The notes: a model not told the origin generated them from the sequence alone. A DNA stretch of 64,000 nt from Warburgia ugandensis (GCA_035236585.1 CP141138.1:31631437-31695436); one strand, 5' to 3'; shown: positions 1 to 14,003, counted from the stretch's first letter. Numbers and translations are program-made.

Positions 1-189
1 TGAGTCATCTCCATTTACATAATCCATCATCTAGTTTGGCATTTTTCTTGGGCATGGCTGAATATCATCAATAGTCTCAACTACTATTGAATTTTCACTA
101 AAAGATTGAGGTTACTAGTTTGCAACAGGGGATTGCACTTGCTATTCAAATTTGTCTTCACCTTCATCAAAAGTGACTGAAATAGGCTG

Positions 190-1165
190 CTACCTTGAAG
201 CTTTTTTGTTCCAATTCCATGTATTCTCCTCATCAAAAACAACATCTCTACTGGTTATAATCTTCTGTGTGATTGCATAGAATAATTTATATGCCTTAGA
301 AGCTTCACTTATGCCAAGAAAGACATACTTTTCACCCTTATCGTCAAGCTTCTTCCTTTTCTCATCTGGAACGTGCGCATAAGCAATACAACCAAAAATT
401 TTGATGTAATCTACAGTTGGTTTGCGCCCACTCCAAGCCTCCTCAGGTGTCATGTTTTGAATAGAAAAAGTAGGACTTCTGTTAACACATGAATGCTCCA
501 ATTCACTGCTTATGGCCAAAAATTCTTTGGGATGTTCCCTCTTGCCAGCAGGCTTCTCACCATGTTGAGGATAGTTCTATTTTTTCTCTCAGATACACCA
601 TTCTGTTGAGGTGTATAAGTAGTTGTGAGTTCCCTTCGACTACCTCTTTCATCACAAAATACTGCAAATTCTTTTGAACAGTATTCTCCACCACGATCAA
701 TACAAACAGTTTGAATGCTTTTTCGTGTTTCATTTTCCACATGTGCCTTGAAGCTTTTGAATGCACTAAAAGCTTTTGATTTCTCTTGCAAAAAATAAAG
801 TCAAGTTTTTTGAGTATAATCATCAGTGAAGGTAATTAAATATCTTTTACCTCCATTAGAAGATGGATTTTCAGCCCACAAATGTCGAAATGAACCAGTT
901 TCAAGACATTCTTTGCTCTTCATGACTTTCCTTAAGGGAATTGTGAACGATGTTGTTTGCTAACAACACATTCTTCACAAACTTGAGAAGGAATGATAAT
1001 TTGAGGAAGTCCTAACACCATATTTTTCTGTTGGAGAGTTTTTAATATGCCAAAATTCAAGTGGTTGTAGCTAAAATGCCAAAGCCATGAAGGATCTTTC
1101 ACTTCAGCCATTAAGCAAGATTGAGCATTTTTTATCTTCAATGGAAACAACCTATTTAAACTCAT
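190..1165 (-). pseudogene. Copia integrase remnant (GAG_pre-integrase, core and C-terminal part)
   Basis: The pre-integrase zinc region is at 932-1165 (HFSYNHLNFGILKTL, VCEECVVSKQHRSQF). The core is at 510-791 with the second catalytic Asp in CIDRGGEYCSKEF and the Glu in NGVSERKNRTI. The C-terminal part at 190-519 includes PEEAWSGRKPTVDY and FGCIAYAHVPDEKRKKLDD. Three frames are needed and the first Asp region (about 800-930) is disrupted. Confidence 0.88.
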
Positions 1166-1188
1166 TTGAACAACAACAATAGCTCCTC

Positions 1189-1482
1189 TTAAAGATCATA
1201 TATCTCACAAGCACCCTTTTGAATAGTTATTACATAACCTTTTTCTTGCAATTGCCCAGCACTTAACAAATTACTTTTCAAGTTAGGAACATAAAAAACA
1301 TTGGAAATTGTTTCTACAAAACCATTCTTAGTTCTTATGTTGATATCACATTTTCCCATGACATTCATAGTAGGGCAATCACCAAAACTCACAATAGAAT
1401 GAAAGCCTTCATTTAAATAAGAAAAAGAAGACTTATTGCCACACATGTGATTGCTGCAGCCTGTATCCACATACCAAACATC
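1189..1482 (-). pseudogene. Copia aspartic protease remnant
   Basis: The frame begins MDTGCSNHMCGNKSSFSYL, carrying the DTG active site and the SNHMC context typical of copia proteases, and continues to FYVPNLKSNLLSAGQL. It ends at a stop near the junction with the pre-integrase domain. The protease would cleave the polyprotein. Confidence 0.88.
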
Positions 1483-1925
1483 TTATTCAGGTTCTTTGTT
1501 GGCATGGTAAGCCATCAATAAAGTTTCTACTTCCTTATTTTTTGCAAAATTTGATTTCTCCCCTTTTTCTTTGTCATTAGGGAATTTAGTATAACATTCA
1601 TAACGATAATGACCAAATTTATGACACTTGAAGCACTCTACCTTGGATTTGTCAAATTGTTGATCTCGTTGTTTGCCTTTGCCTTGAAACTGGTCATCAT
1701 TAGCTTTGAAAATTTGACATTGTCTACTTCCATCTCTATTGCCTCGACCTCCTCTTCCTTTTTGTGCATCTGTTAAAACTGTACCAGTCGATGGCTTTGT
1801 TAGACCGCCATCAACAACTTGCCAATATTCTTTAGACCTTAAGAAGTTCTCCATTAGCATGCTCCAATGGTCATAATGAGCATTAAATGAGGAATAGCTG
1901 GTTGCACAAAGTTTTCTGAAGCCAT
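1483..1925 (-). pseudogene. Copia gag remnant with zinc knuckle and internal deletion
   Basis: The start MASENFVQPAIPHL is encoded from 1925. A frame change follows, and the next frame continues HYDHWSMLMENFLRSKEYW. The frame ending GTVLTDAQKG then runs straight into RGGRGNRDGSRQ and the zinc knuckle CFKCHKFGHYRYEC (CX2CX4HX4C). The roughly 200-residue middle of a normal copia gag is missing. The knuckle itself keeps all four ligands. Gag would form the capsid and bind RNA. Confidence 0.85.
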
Positions 1926-2051
1926 AAATGAATCGTTGCTACTGCAATGGAAGAAAGTTACTCTTGTACTCTCTCACCATTTTCTTTACTCATGGATCTC
2001 ACTTATGTTTTGACACTCACAATTTTTTCTTTGCACTCAAGAACTCTCTTC

Positions 2052-2073
2052 CCTCATGATGGCTCTAATATCA
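2052..2073 (-). promoter_or_regulatory. Primer-binding site (tRNA-iMet type) of the copia element
   Basis: The minus strand reads gatattagagccatcatgagg just inside the LTR. This resembles TGGTATCAGAGCC, the complement of the plant initiator-Met tRNA 3' end, with a few substitutions. It fixes the element's orientation. Confidence 0.7.
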
Positions 2074-2074
2074 C

Positions 2075-2401
2075 TGATGCAAAATAAGAGGAATAATAGA
2101 AGGCAAAATAACAAAATGAAGAGCAAAACATTAAGCACACTTCTATTAATTAATAAAAGTCTATAAATAGGCATTACAACAATAGTAAAACAACAAACTA
2201 ATCTTACCCACTAACTTCTATAAAACAACCTCTAACTCCCATAAAACTGCCACTAACTTTTACCACTAAAATCAATAAAACTACCACTAACCAACTTTCA
2301 AAGACACTCAAGCAACTATCTTTCAAATAACTAAATCTTAACATGAGGAAATCTTCACAAGACAAATTGGGAATAAGGGGTAGGTCATCATTTCTCCATC
2401 A
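2075..2401 (-). repeat. 5' LTR of the copia element
   Basis: The LTR runs from TGATG at 2075 to CATCA at 2401 on the + strand, a perfect 5-bp terminal inverted repeat, 327 bp long. It abuts the primer site on its left and includes an A/T-rich tataaata/tatttata box near 2162. Length and ends are typical for small copia LTRs. Confidence 0.8.
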
Positions 2402-3399
2402 ATTCAATTTGTTGATAGATTGATTGCAAAGAATTGTTCCACCCAAGTTGGATCATTTCTATCTAAAGAGATGGGCTCCGGCATGGCCAAGGGATTACAC
2501 CAGATCATGTTTAAAGATATGCCATTTGATGCTTGGGAGTTATCCATTTTGAAAATTATTGTAGAATTATTTTAGAGTTTCTAAGGATTTGATGACTCTC
2601 TCTTTAACAAAGAAAATATTGGGATAGTAAAAATGCTTGGTAAGACAGCAGGAAAACCTCCGAATTGACTGAAAGTACAAATTTTAAACTGCACAGACAT
2701 TGGGTTGGTCCGCCAAAATAGGAAATTAGAAATCCAATTTTTAAACTGAAGATAAATGGCATTCTTACAAGTCGGTGGAGATTAGAAAGTGAAAGAGTGC
2801 CAACAAAGATGTTGACTCGATAAGAGGTTGGGCCAAAAGACAAGCAATTGTGATTCCAACAATCTTCTTCTCTATAATATGAAGAAAACATAGAGCATTG
2901 AGTAGAGAACATCTATTACTCATTCTTCTCATGGGATTGAGAATGTTTTGATGTGATGGGTGAATCTTAACCCCATTCAAAGAGCCCAAAAGGACAACCC
3001 ACAAAAAATGCACAAAATAATGAGCAGGAGAAAATCCAAAAATAAACATGCACAACTATGAAAAAATTGAGAAGGTATGCTCATAGTTAGGCCTTTCTAC
3101 TGAAGGGAAAGAAGAGGAAGCAACGGGATATTTGAAGACATTATAGCTAACCCTTCAAGAAATCCCATGTCGCAGAGATAGGGCTAGTTCTACGAAAGGC
3201 CAATGTGAACAATGATGTTGAACTCGTGGAATCTGAGAATGATTAATTGCCTTAAGAGAAGGTCTCTATCAAGAAGTTTTTGCTAAATCTACAACAAACT
3301 ATGCTTTGTTTCAGGATACTAAATTAAGATCATACGAACTTTATACTATGAGATCATTGGGATTTAATAGATCATTCCAATGGCCTCAAATGGATGCAC
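2402..3399. other. Unassigned degenerate sequence between copia LTR and L1 relic
   Basis: No frame here encodes a protein I recognise. It may include the eroded 5' region of the L1-type LINE that is clearer from 3400 on, but I cannot support a domain call. Confidence 0.4.
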
Positions 3400-4310
3400 T
3401 GGTTCTTCTTGTGAGATTTTGGATGTTTGGAATGAGAAGCTTTTCTAGACAAAAAAAATAAACTCTGAGTTTGTGGTACCTACATTGAAGTGGAATTTCA
3501 AATAGTTTGAAATGATGGTCTTGTCAATCTATGGATTTTAGGATGACAATAATAGCGATCAGATGATTGGTTATCTAATTCAAAGGTTTTGCAATTGAAT
3601 TTACCTATATGCATGCTTAAGGACTTCAATGCAATTTGATGCCTACATGAGAGATCAACTGCTAATAGGATTATGAGACAGATGAGAGAGTTCTCGCAAT
3701 TCATCTTTGATGCAAACTTAATTCATTTGCCTAATTCAATGGTCGCTTTTCATAGTCCAATCAACAATCCCTGCCAATTTTAAGCATAATTGACTGGTCT
3801 CTTATATTTGGATGTTAGTGACCAAATTTCCTTTCATGCCAATCCCTACTACACAGCCCATTTCAATTAATGAGTAGTTTGCTGGGAGTTGAATCCATCT
3901 TCTTGAGGGCCAAATGATTTAGATTTGGTAATGGATGTCTACATGAGAAACAATTCTTCCAGAAGGTGCTAGATTGGTGGAATATTGTTCCCAAGGAGAG
4001 AGAAATGGAAAGTATCTTCCCTACCAAATTGGCTTTGTGAAACAAACAATCATAGGGGCAATGAACTCCAAAAGGAAAAAGGAGGAACGAGAGAGAAGCT
4101 ACTTAAGTTGATTATGGATATCAAATTGTTGAAGAAAGAAGATCTTCTTTCTACACAAGAAAAACTTTGAGAGCATTAGCGAAGGAAGAACTTTTACATG
4201 AGGAATTCCTTTATGAAATTTCAATGAAAATAAAAATGAAGCACAAAGTACCTTATAGAAGGGATCAAAACTCAAAGTTTTTTCATCAAATCATTGGCTT
4301 CAAACTAAAG
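3400..4310 (+). mobile_element. Eroded L1-type LINE, endonuclease to start of RT
   Basis: The + strand shows pieces of a plant L1 ORF2 in changing frames. KDFNAI at about 3619-3636 resembles the endonuclease GDFNAI motif. Further on there is REKLLKLIMDIKLLKKEDL (about 4089-4150), like the coiled linker, and YRRDQNSKFFHQIIGF at 4254-4301, like the GDRNTKFFH motif before the RT domain. Many stops are present, so it is long dead. The RT domain itself is not visible after about 4370. Confidence 0.65.
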
Positions 4311-5029
4311 CAAATCTTATCACAAGCCTGATTATTGATGAATAGGTTTTTGAAGATCTAGAGCATTGAAACACTCAATTTTAACACACTTTGATCATAG
4401 TAATCCAAAACATTATTCTTTGATGATGATATATAGTTGCCCACAGAGCATCTCATTTATGTAGAATTTGCCGCATGACCCATATCTTACAGACTCATCA
4501 TCTGTACATATCTCCCTTTTGGAATAAGTTTGCATGACCGTGGGAGTGATCATTCGACCATACAAACCATGAGTCACGTACATGTGCATCCTTCTAAAAG
4601 ATCATAGAAGCATCCAATCGGCGATGTGTAATATATATAGAAATATTACATATACACCTCTATATTTAGAGGGTTTAATCCCAAAAATTTTCATAAATAA
4701 CACTAACTAGGGTCAATTTTATATTTTGTAGGTCTATGATACAAATGAGAAAAAATGCACAAATTTGACAACTTTGACCTTGAAAGAGCAAGTTTACAAT
4801 CTGAGCAAAGTTATGGGCATGTCTACCAAATTTGTGAAATCTAGAAGTCCACAATGCTAAGAGGGTGTCATTATCATTTTTAACAAGTTAAAAATCCTAA
4901 AAGCATCACCGACCTTATTCGTACAAAAGAGGATGCAAATATGAAAACATAGGGTGTGAATCTTCCATACATGCATGTGGTTCACCACCTTTAGGGAGCT
5001 TCTAAGTAAAGCTTAAGAGCTACAGACGC
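4311..5029. other. AT-rich intergenic sequence
   Basis: No recognisable gene or element end. The text is AT-rich, with a possible leader-like region near 4620-4800. Nothing further can be supported. Confidence 0.5.
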
Positions 5030-5220
5030 CAAAGGAAGCACACATGTGAAGTACACTCAAGCTGGGGCCCACAAGAGACTTAAAACCCTAACTTTATCTC
5101 CCTCTTTATTGCAGAATGAGGACCACCTACATTTGTTCCATAATTTGCATACGACTTAATTTCACATGAAATACATGTATGAATGAGTGTGATTGGTGGA
5201 GAAAAATAAGGAGGGAGGAG
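5030..5220. repeat. Dispersed repeat copy 1, ending in a purine-rich tract before TGTAAT
   Basis: This stretch matches 9985-10195 in order: ccaaaggaag, catgtgaagtaca, aaaaccctaac, ggaccacctacat, ttcacatgaaata and finally aaataaggagggaggag followed by TGTAAT. A purine tract next to TGTAAT is how plant gypsy internal regions meet the 3' LTR. It is plausibly a polypurine tract and LTR junction of a lost element in + orientation. Confidence 0.6.
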
Positions 5221-6509
<1,289 letters not shown>

Positions 6510-9500
6510 AATATGCAAGGTAGTAGCTTTTAACCTAAAGCTAGATAGCACCTCCTTTAATCCAAACTTGACTATTGTTTACCAATTAGGTCATGCCCAA
6601 GGTGGTCAATGGAATTCTCATTGAATGAGGCATTTAGGCCTCAACAAATGTTAGCAAGATGCATGGAAAAATTACTTGAATTTTGAATACCCACTATAAC
6701 CATAAAGCAGTAGATGTGTAATGCAAGTACAAAAAAGCAAACTAATGCAAGTTATATGCCATCCAACCAAGGGTTACATAAGTGCAATCCAATGCAACAA
6801 TCCTAAATAAGATGTAACAAATAAGATAAATGACCCTAAACTATATACTATACCAAATAAGATGCAAATTATATTGAATTCAACTACACTAAGAAATAAA
6901 AGAGAGTGAAGAAGGCTTATAGTGAGGCTTCTGATAAAGATCAAGTGTGGGCCTGCATACCACATACTTGCCTTGTATTAATACAACTCATTTAAAATTA
7001 AATAAAGAAATTAAAAGTTGCAATGGGGCCTCACTACCAGTTCACTCAAAGGAAAAACCCTAATCTAAGAAAGCAATAAAATTTGATGAAGCTTTGGTCT
7101 GCAGGATCATTGTTGCTTCTTTGCCAAATTTTCATCGCACAAAACATGATGGATCAATTTATGAGGAATTAGCAGGATATTCAAATGCAATGCAAAAATC
7201 CTAATGTAATGCAATCTAAGACTATGATCCACCACAAATCCATTGTGATTCTCCTCCAACAGCACCAAAAACTTGGTACAGCTTTAAAATTATTTCAAGC
7301 ACATCAATCAAGGTTGTATGCTCACACAAATAAGGTTGATCCCACAAGGAATCTCATAGATTTGCAATGGATTGGATTCTATTTAGATCAATTATCTTCA
7401 GCCAATGAGAAAGAGTTGTGATCAAAGTAGGAATTTAAAGTAACATGAAATGAAACCATGCATGGAATTAGAAACTAAACTTAAAAGAAATTTATTAAAA
7501 GCCAAGACTAAGTAATGAAAATACGAATTTGGTGAACTAACATGCATGCAAATTATGAAGCTACAACAAATTAGAATGAATCAAACTAGGCAATTAAACT
7601 TAAGGAAATAACCTAAATTGGAAACTTTCCTATTTTAACACTTTCCTAAACTAACACATACTAAAAGTGAAATTTTATAAAATATAAAAAGGAAACTTTC
7701 TAAACCTAAATTAAGATGCAAACAATTAATTTACAACTACCAAAGTAATATTATGCACTAAACTAAGAAAAATTAAAGAGGAACATGACCTAGTACCATG
7801 TGCATGATCCATGGACTGTGCACATGGTTCTAGGGTGAGAAAATGGCCAGAATTGGTGGATCTAAAGTTCATTATCATGAAAAATAATTAATGGATCTAA
7901 CAAAAACATAAAAATATGAATGGGTCCAAGGATTCAATAAAAAACAATGCTTAGATGGCTGAAAAAAAAAGCACAAAGTTAAGGGGAGAAAAATTTCAGA
8001 TTTCAACTACCTAAGAATATCAAACAATTCAAGCTTAAGAAAGTAATTGAAACTACAACTTTTATACAAGGAAACAATGTATATCTAAAGTATGTTGATG
8101 AAAGAAACATTCCATGACAAGAAACCTCAAAGAACTTAATTAAATCAACATCAAATTACACCCAAAACTGTGCCCATAACACATGGTCAAAATCTAGAAC
8201 TTGTGCACAGTTTCTAAGCATAAAATCCTATCTAAAATATACAAAAAAATGCAATCTAATGCTCAAATTTTAAATTATGAGACATGAAAAGAGAACCTAG
8301 GAAGTATTTCAAGAGAAAAGAAGGTTAAATGGGCGAACTAACTATAGAAAGTGGACCTAAAACTAAGGGCAAATAGAAGAAGACAACTTGGATTTCAAGA
8401 GGAAAAATCAAGGTTCTAAGCTAGCTCTCTCTTGCTTATTATTACCAAAGAAGGGTTAACTCAAATCTTGAGTGAATAACAAGGAAAAGCTAGTGTAATT
8501 GAGGTAAAGAAGAAAGATAAATCTAGGTGGAAAGAAGTGTAAACTAGAAAGCAAAACGATGGAAAACTAAGTTTATGAGACTAAAACAACAGAAGAAAGT
8601 ACTAACCTAAATTAGAAATCAAATAACAACAAGAATAACTAGAAATCCAAAGGGCGAATAGCACCAAAGAAAACCAAAGTCCAACTTCAAAGATAACCAA
8701 GCAAAGAGTGTAATGTTTCAATGTTGTTTCACCCAACCTTTACTTGGAAAAAAAGAAGTTGAAATCCTTGGGGTATTTGTAGATGTTTTATCTTCCAATT
8801 CAATGAATATTTAATCTATGAAAGAGGGGGAGATCCATATCTAGGCCAAGATGACTAATAAGGGAGGAAAGTTAGGTGGGAAGTGAGGTAAGTAAGATGT
8901 TGTAAGAGAGAGAGATGGGCTGGCTGGTTGGTTTCCTAATTTGGATGGGGGGAGGCATCTTTTTCCTTAGATGGTAATTAAATATTCCTCCCTTCTAATT
9001 GGATGGTGATTGACTGGTGGAAAAAGAGGGGGGAAAAATAAGAAAAATATAAGAAAGGATAGATAAAAACCTAGGTTTTTATATGCTTTGGAGGGACTCA
9101 TAATTAGGTTTTTCTAGTTAGGAAACCACTTGGATTTTGCCAACTAAGCAAAGGGGGACATCCTCTTCGCTCTCTCCTTGAGTTAAAAACATGGAACCCT
9201 AAAGGGAATGATGGATTAGGGTTAGGATATGGATTAGGAAGGTGGAGTTTTCTATCTTGATGGGTCCCTTAATGCATGATCATCTTACCTTTTACATTAA
9301 TCTCTCAAAATCACACTTTTAACATAGGAAGTTGCTTGAATTGATACTCTAATCATGTGGCTCCATGTCGCACTCCTCCATGGCTTTCTGACTCACTTTG
9401 ATGGTTCATTCCTTAGTGTCTTAAGTGGATTTAATATTTGACTTCAAGGCTTGAGTAGCTTATAAGGCTTATCACCCTTTTTCATAGCTTTAATAGTTAA

Positions 9501-9976
9501 AGTGGCTTGAATTGCTCCCATGCAAAGGTGGTGGAAATGCATGGCTTTGGATTAGGTCCATTTCTAGTCACCTTTTACTTGCTTCTGTAATTGCTTCTTT
9601 ACTTGCCTTAAGATAGTCTTGAACTTTCATCACACCTTAGATTGATGACATTTAGGCTTTTGCTTGCTTAAGTTTCTTAGTTAGATTAAGAAACCTCATG
9701 AATGACTTCAATCTTATCTCACTCAAGCTTGGCCTTTGGATTACCTTCTCATTACCTACAAAAGATTAAAAAAACTAATTAATTTCTAGAAAATTATGAT
9801 CATTCACATACTTACTTAGGATTAGCTTCTAAACTTGTAAAATATCAAACTTTTGAATTATTATGTCATAAATGCCTATGTTATAAATTTCTAGAAAAAT
9901 CCTAAAATTATGCTTATCTTTTATAACACATGGACAATTAGTTGGGTACTTTTTATACAAAATTGAATACTTACCA
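6510..9976 (-). mobile_element. Truncated Athila-type non-autonomous retrotransposon (leader and one LTR)
   Basis: The leader at about 6510-7250 matches 15545-16520 of the complete element in the same order, for example tagtgaggctt...gatcaagtgtgggcc (6919-6953) and ggggcctcacta (7025-7036). A primer-site-like stretch at 7251-7267 and an LTR at 7274-9976 follow. The gag, the rest of the body and the other LTR are missing. Read on the minus strand this is the 5' end of the element. Confidence 0.7.
7274..9976 (-). repeat. LTR of the truncated Athila-type element, about 2.7 kb
   Basis: It starts TGGTACAGCTTTAAAATTATTTC after a spacer like that of the complete element and ends actttttatacaaaatt then acttacca at 9976, matching the ends at 11664 and 18181. 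It shares with them the early words gatcccacaaggaatc and the late words tggcttgaat and aaggtggtggaaat. It is about 1.1-1.2 kb longer than the other two LTRs, so it is a different subfamily or has insertions. Confidence 0.65.
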
Positions 9977-9984
9977 ACACACAT

Positions 9985-10196
9985 CAAAGGAAGGATGCAT
10001 GTAAAGTACATTCAAATAAGGGCTAGCTGAAGATTAAAAACCCTTACTTTCTCTCTCTAGATTTCAAAATGGTAACCACCTACATATGTACCACAAACTT
10101 TTCATGTAAAGGTGGTGCACCCCACTTAAATTCATGTGGAATATATGAAGGGATAAGTATGATTAGGGCAAAAAAAAATAAGGAGGAGGAGTGTAA
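9985..10196. repeat. Dispersed repeat copy 2, interrupted by the Athila-type element
   Basis: Homologous to 5030-5220 along its length, ending aataaggaggaggag then tgtaa directly against the LTR at 10197. It sits between the outer ends of two Athila-type LTRs (7274-9976 and 10197-11664), so it is the pre-existing DNA into which both elements came. Confidence 0.65.
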
Positions 10197-11664
10197 TGAT
10201 TTTAAAGTTAACTCACAAGCACATGAATCAATTGTAGTATTCTCACACGACGACATCAATATCACAAGGAATTGAATGATTGTGATGCTAGTGGTCCCCA
10301 CTTTAAATTATCTAACCTAGCCAAAATTCAGGAGCTTTGTAACCTAAACTAAGAATGGAAATTAACACATGGAATTGGAAATTATGCAAAAATTAAAAAC
10401 ATGCTAAAATTAAAAACATTCCTAAAACACACTTTCCAGAAATAAAACTTTCTAAATCTATGAATTTTCTAAACTAAGAACTTTCGTAAAGTGAAACTTT
10501 TATAAAATGCAATTTTAACAACTGTCCTAAATAAACTGTCCTAAGCATGAACTAAGCAACTAATTTAGGAAAACATGCATTAAACTACTTTCCAACTTCT
10601 ACATAAAGCAATTAAACTTATGGAATGGAACTTTAACAACTAATAAGAATTCAAAAACATACTAACAAACTAATGAAGATCAACGAACAACCACTAACTA
10701 GGTAACTTTCCCTATTTGAATGAACTCAACAACTTAAATCTCATAAATCACTCAAAACCATGCTTAATTGAATGAGCAATGAAACCAATGAACTATGAAG
10801 TAACAAAAAAGTTGACAAAATCATTCAAGCTTCAACCTCTAAAGCTTTTAAAACCATGCATTCCAATTTTGGATGGGATGCATGGTTTCATAAGTCTTTC
10901 AATTGGCTTGATTGGAATGTTGCAACAACATTCTAATGTTAACCATCAAACCATAGAAGTAACAAGTAAATAAAACAACCTTGCTAGCATTCATCAATTA
11001 AAAGTATTCAATTAATCATAAAAAAATGTTGCATACAGTTGCTTACATGAAGGATACGTTCCATTTTTTATGAGTATGCTCCACTCTTTCTCCCAACTTG
11101 AATTCAAAAGCAAATCCTAGCAATGACTCCTTCTCTAATAAGCTTGAGATTCAAGGTAACCTCCCTTGGCTTGAATTCCTTAGCTTGTCACCTTTTCTCA
11201 TGGCTTATATGGCTAAGGTGACTTGAATGGTTTCCAAGCAAAGGTGGTGGAAATACATGGTTTGCTTCATGGATGCACATTGGCTACCTTTGGCTCATCT
11301 AATTGCAGCCATTGTTTGTCCTAAAGATAATCTTGACCTTTGATTTTATATTGGATTGATAATTCCTAGATTTGACAAAATCTTTTGATCTTGATCTTCA
11401 TTTTCATCTCCATCGATCTCAGCCATCAGATCACGATCTCACTTCCTACGAAAAGTAAAAAATCATTATTTAAATCCTATAAAAATATGACTAATCACAT
11501 GCTTACCTCAAATTACTTTATGGCCCTACAAAATATTAGAATTTTGAGTCATTAGGTCAAAATCTATGTGTTACGAATTTTAGTTTAAAACCTAATTTAC
11601 CCCAATAAATTGTACACATGGCAAACTAAATGGGTGACTTTTATGCAAAATTAAACACTTATCA
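10197..11664 (-). repeat. 3' LTR of the RT-less Athila-type element
   Basis: Ends are TGATTTTAAAG and CACTTATCA, giving a TGAT/ATCA terminal inversion; length 1468 bp. It aligns with 16549-18181 throughout. It lacks about 123 bp present in the other LTR between two copies of gattcaagg. Confidence 0.88.
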
Positions 11665-11678
11665 CACCCCCAAACCAG
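11665..11678 (-). promoter_or_regulatory. Polypurine tract next to the 3' LTR
   Basis: The minus strand reads ggtttgggggtg directly before the LTR start TGATAAGTG. This is the expected place and composition for plus-strand priming. Confidence 0.65.
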
Positions 11679-13679
11679 CACTTTTCTAGTCCTAAGCAAA
11701 ATATGTAAAAATAACAATAATTTAGTTTACAAAAATAATTACAAAGTGGTACTTTTGTAAGTACTCATGATTGCATTTAGCACATCCTGCCTTAACCTCT
11801 AAGTTATCCCTAGTGGCTGAGTTAAGCCTCATGAGGATTTACAGTAAAAAAGTACCTACAAAATTCCCTAAGGTTAAGTCCACTATTTTATCTAAGAGAA
11901 TCCGCATTCATTAGCACTCTATTAGTTTTTTACAACTTAATGGAGAGGACTGACAATTTTACAAATTATACATATACTAAAGACATTTTATTCTAGTTAT
12001 TTCTTGGAGTGCATGTGTGTCTACAACTACATAAGTCCTTACTTCTAACTAGATGTGCTCAAATTCCATTAGAAATATGTTTTGACCTTAAATCCTCTCA
12101 TGTATACTCTCATAAATGAAGCTCTCATATAAGGGGTTGAATAGATTTCTCTCATTATGTGACCGAATCCAACTAGCTAATAGTTCACATAAATTTTAAA
12201 ATGTTAATGTGATAAAGGAAAGTGATCCTTAAAAGTGGATGTTATTACTAAGCATAGTAGAGATCTTTTACCTTAATTCCTTCTTTTTATATCCTCTTTA
12301 AGGCTATGTTCCACTGAAGATCCATAGGCCTTTAACTAAGATGAAATGTAGGATTGGGTAAGGTTCTGAAAAGAAGGGTATAAGGATTTCAAAGGTTCAA
12401 AATTGAGTAGAGGTATTCTTTTTTATTGTTGGACAATTCTTTAATTGAAGTGAATATCTTTTGTATTCTTGTCTTTTTCTTTCAATTTTTCTCCTCTTTT
12501 TCTGATATCCCTTTCTTTTGGATTTTCTTTTTCTTTCTTTTGACTGCTTTGAAAGAAAGACTTCTAGTATTTTTCACTTCTTTAACCTTTTTCCTTTTTT
12601 GAACTTTTTCTACTAACACTATTCATTTTCAAAATGGGCAATGTTTTTTTATTTTTCTAGCTTATTATGGGTTAAGTAATTGGGATTAAGGAAGAAAAGG
12701 CTTAATAATAGGCACAAGGGGTTAACTAGCTTTATATTGTATTGGGTGGGTTTTGTCTCTGGCTTGAACAAGGATGGCCTATAGCATTCCCTATGTTTCC
12801 TAAAGCCTATAGGATTCAATAAACTTGCTGGAAAGAAAAATATTACTCTTGTTTATTCCTGATAGTTAACCAAAACAAGGATAACAGGATCACACTAAGT
12901 TATGTATGCTAAAGAAACTATATAATTACTTATAACTTTCTTAAAAGAAGATAGTCTCTAAGGCTCACTGAGTTATAGGTCCCTATTGATTTTCCTCAGG
13001 GTCTCTAAGTCATACCGCTTTATTAGTCTTGTATATGTATTGTGTAAATATTTTTTGGGAATTAACTTTCATAAAATGCTTCAACATATGAGTAATATGC
13101 AAAACTAATCATATATACTCCCATTAAGAGGTAAAAATAGTCAACTTACTAAATCTGAAAATCCAATTCTCATCGCAGTAAAGGAACTCCACCTCAAAAA
13201 TATTTTTTTTTAATAAGAAGAAAAAAACTAAACATCCCATGCATGTTTGCACCCCCAAGTTGGACTAAACATTGGACCAAATGTTTTAAAATGTAGGACA
13301 TCTATATGATAAATGAGTAGTGTAGAGCAACAAGATTTTTGAAATATAGGACATCTATATGATAAATGAGTGGGGCAGAGTAATGTGACTCTAAAACCTT
13401 AGATTGTCTCCTAGTAAGCACTAAGTTTAACATCTTTAGCCAAACATTAAAAAATGAAATTACATTGTACAAGACAAGCCTCTAGTGGATCAAAGATAGA
13501 CAATGGTGAAAGTAACTTCTAGCATGTTGCAAGAGTCTTTAAGATCTAATTGTTAATGGTTGGCATTGAAAACATTGAGCTTAACTTTCATATTGTCAAA
13601 GAATAATTATAATATACCATTTTAACAATTTATGATTACATTGGGCATTGCCAAAAATAGACATGCAAGAATTACTAGG
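11679..13679 (-). other. Non-coding interior of the Athila-type element
   Basis: Two kilobases between the protease remnant and the polypurine tract hold no recognisable RT, RNase H or integrase. There is a pyrimidine-rich patch on the + strand at 12420-12620 and a 52-bp spaced direct repeat (ggacatctatatgataaatg at about 13297 and 13349). Confidence 0.65.
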
Positions 13680-13935
13680 ATCTGACTATTGAGATCCGAT
13701 ACAAGTTGGGTATCTAGGACAATGAAATCGACAGGGAAATAGAACTGGTCCACCTATATTAATACATCCTCAACCATACCATGGGGAATCTTAATTGATC
13801 TACCAGCTAACTACAATGAGCTGTTGGTTGGTTTAAGATCACCAAGCCTTAGTTGGTCATAGACAGAATATTGCAAAACAATTTAACACTAGCCCCTAAG
13901 TCAAATAGTGCCCTATCTAAGACATGCTATCTAAT
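13680..13935 (-). pseudogene. Athila-type aspartic protease remnant
   Basis: The minus strand reads ALFDLGASVKLF, equivalent to the active-site ALxDLGASVxxLP of Athila proteases, followed by degraded LADRSI- and PxGxVEDVLxxV-like segments and an ISLS*IPN end resembling DFxVLD. Catalytic Asp is kept but the body has stops. Confidence 0.75.
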
Positions 13936-14003
13936 TACACACGAAATGATAGGACACCCTAGGTCTCTAAACTAAGGTGGGGTCTTATGTTGTATTAAAG
14001 ATC

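Larger units (their letters stand above)
1..2401 (-). mobile_element. Ty1/copia retrotransposon, 5' part (LTR, gag, protease, integrase), cut by window edge
   Basis: Read on the minus strand the order is LTR (2401-2075), primer site, gag, protease, integrase, which is copia order (integrase before RT). RT and RNase H would lie left of position 1. The coding part is broken by stops and frame changes at about 1480, 1180, 800-930 and 515, so it is inactive. The right target site cannot be checked because the other LTR is outside the window. Confidence 0.92.

Noticed and set aside
13296..13370. 52-bp spaced direct repeat
   Set aside because: Only two imperfect copies in non-coding retrotransposon interior; not enough to call an element.
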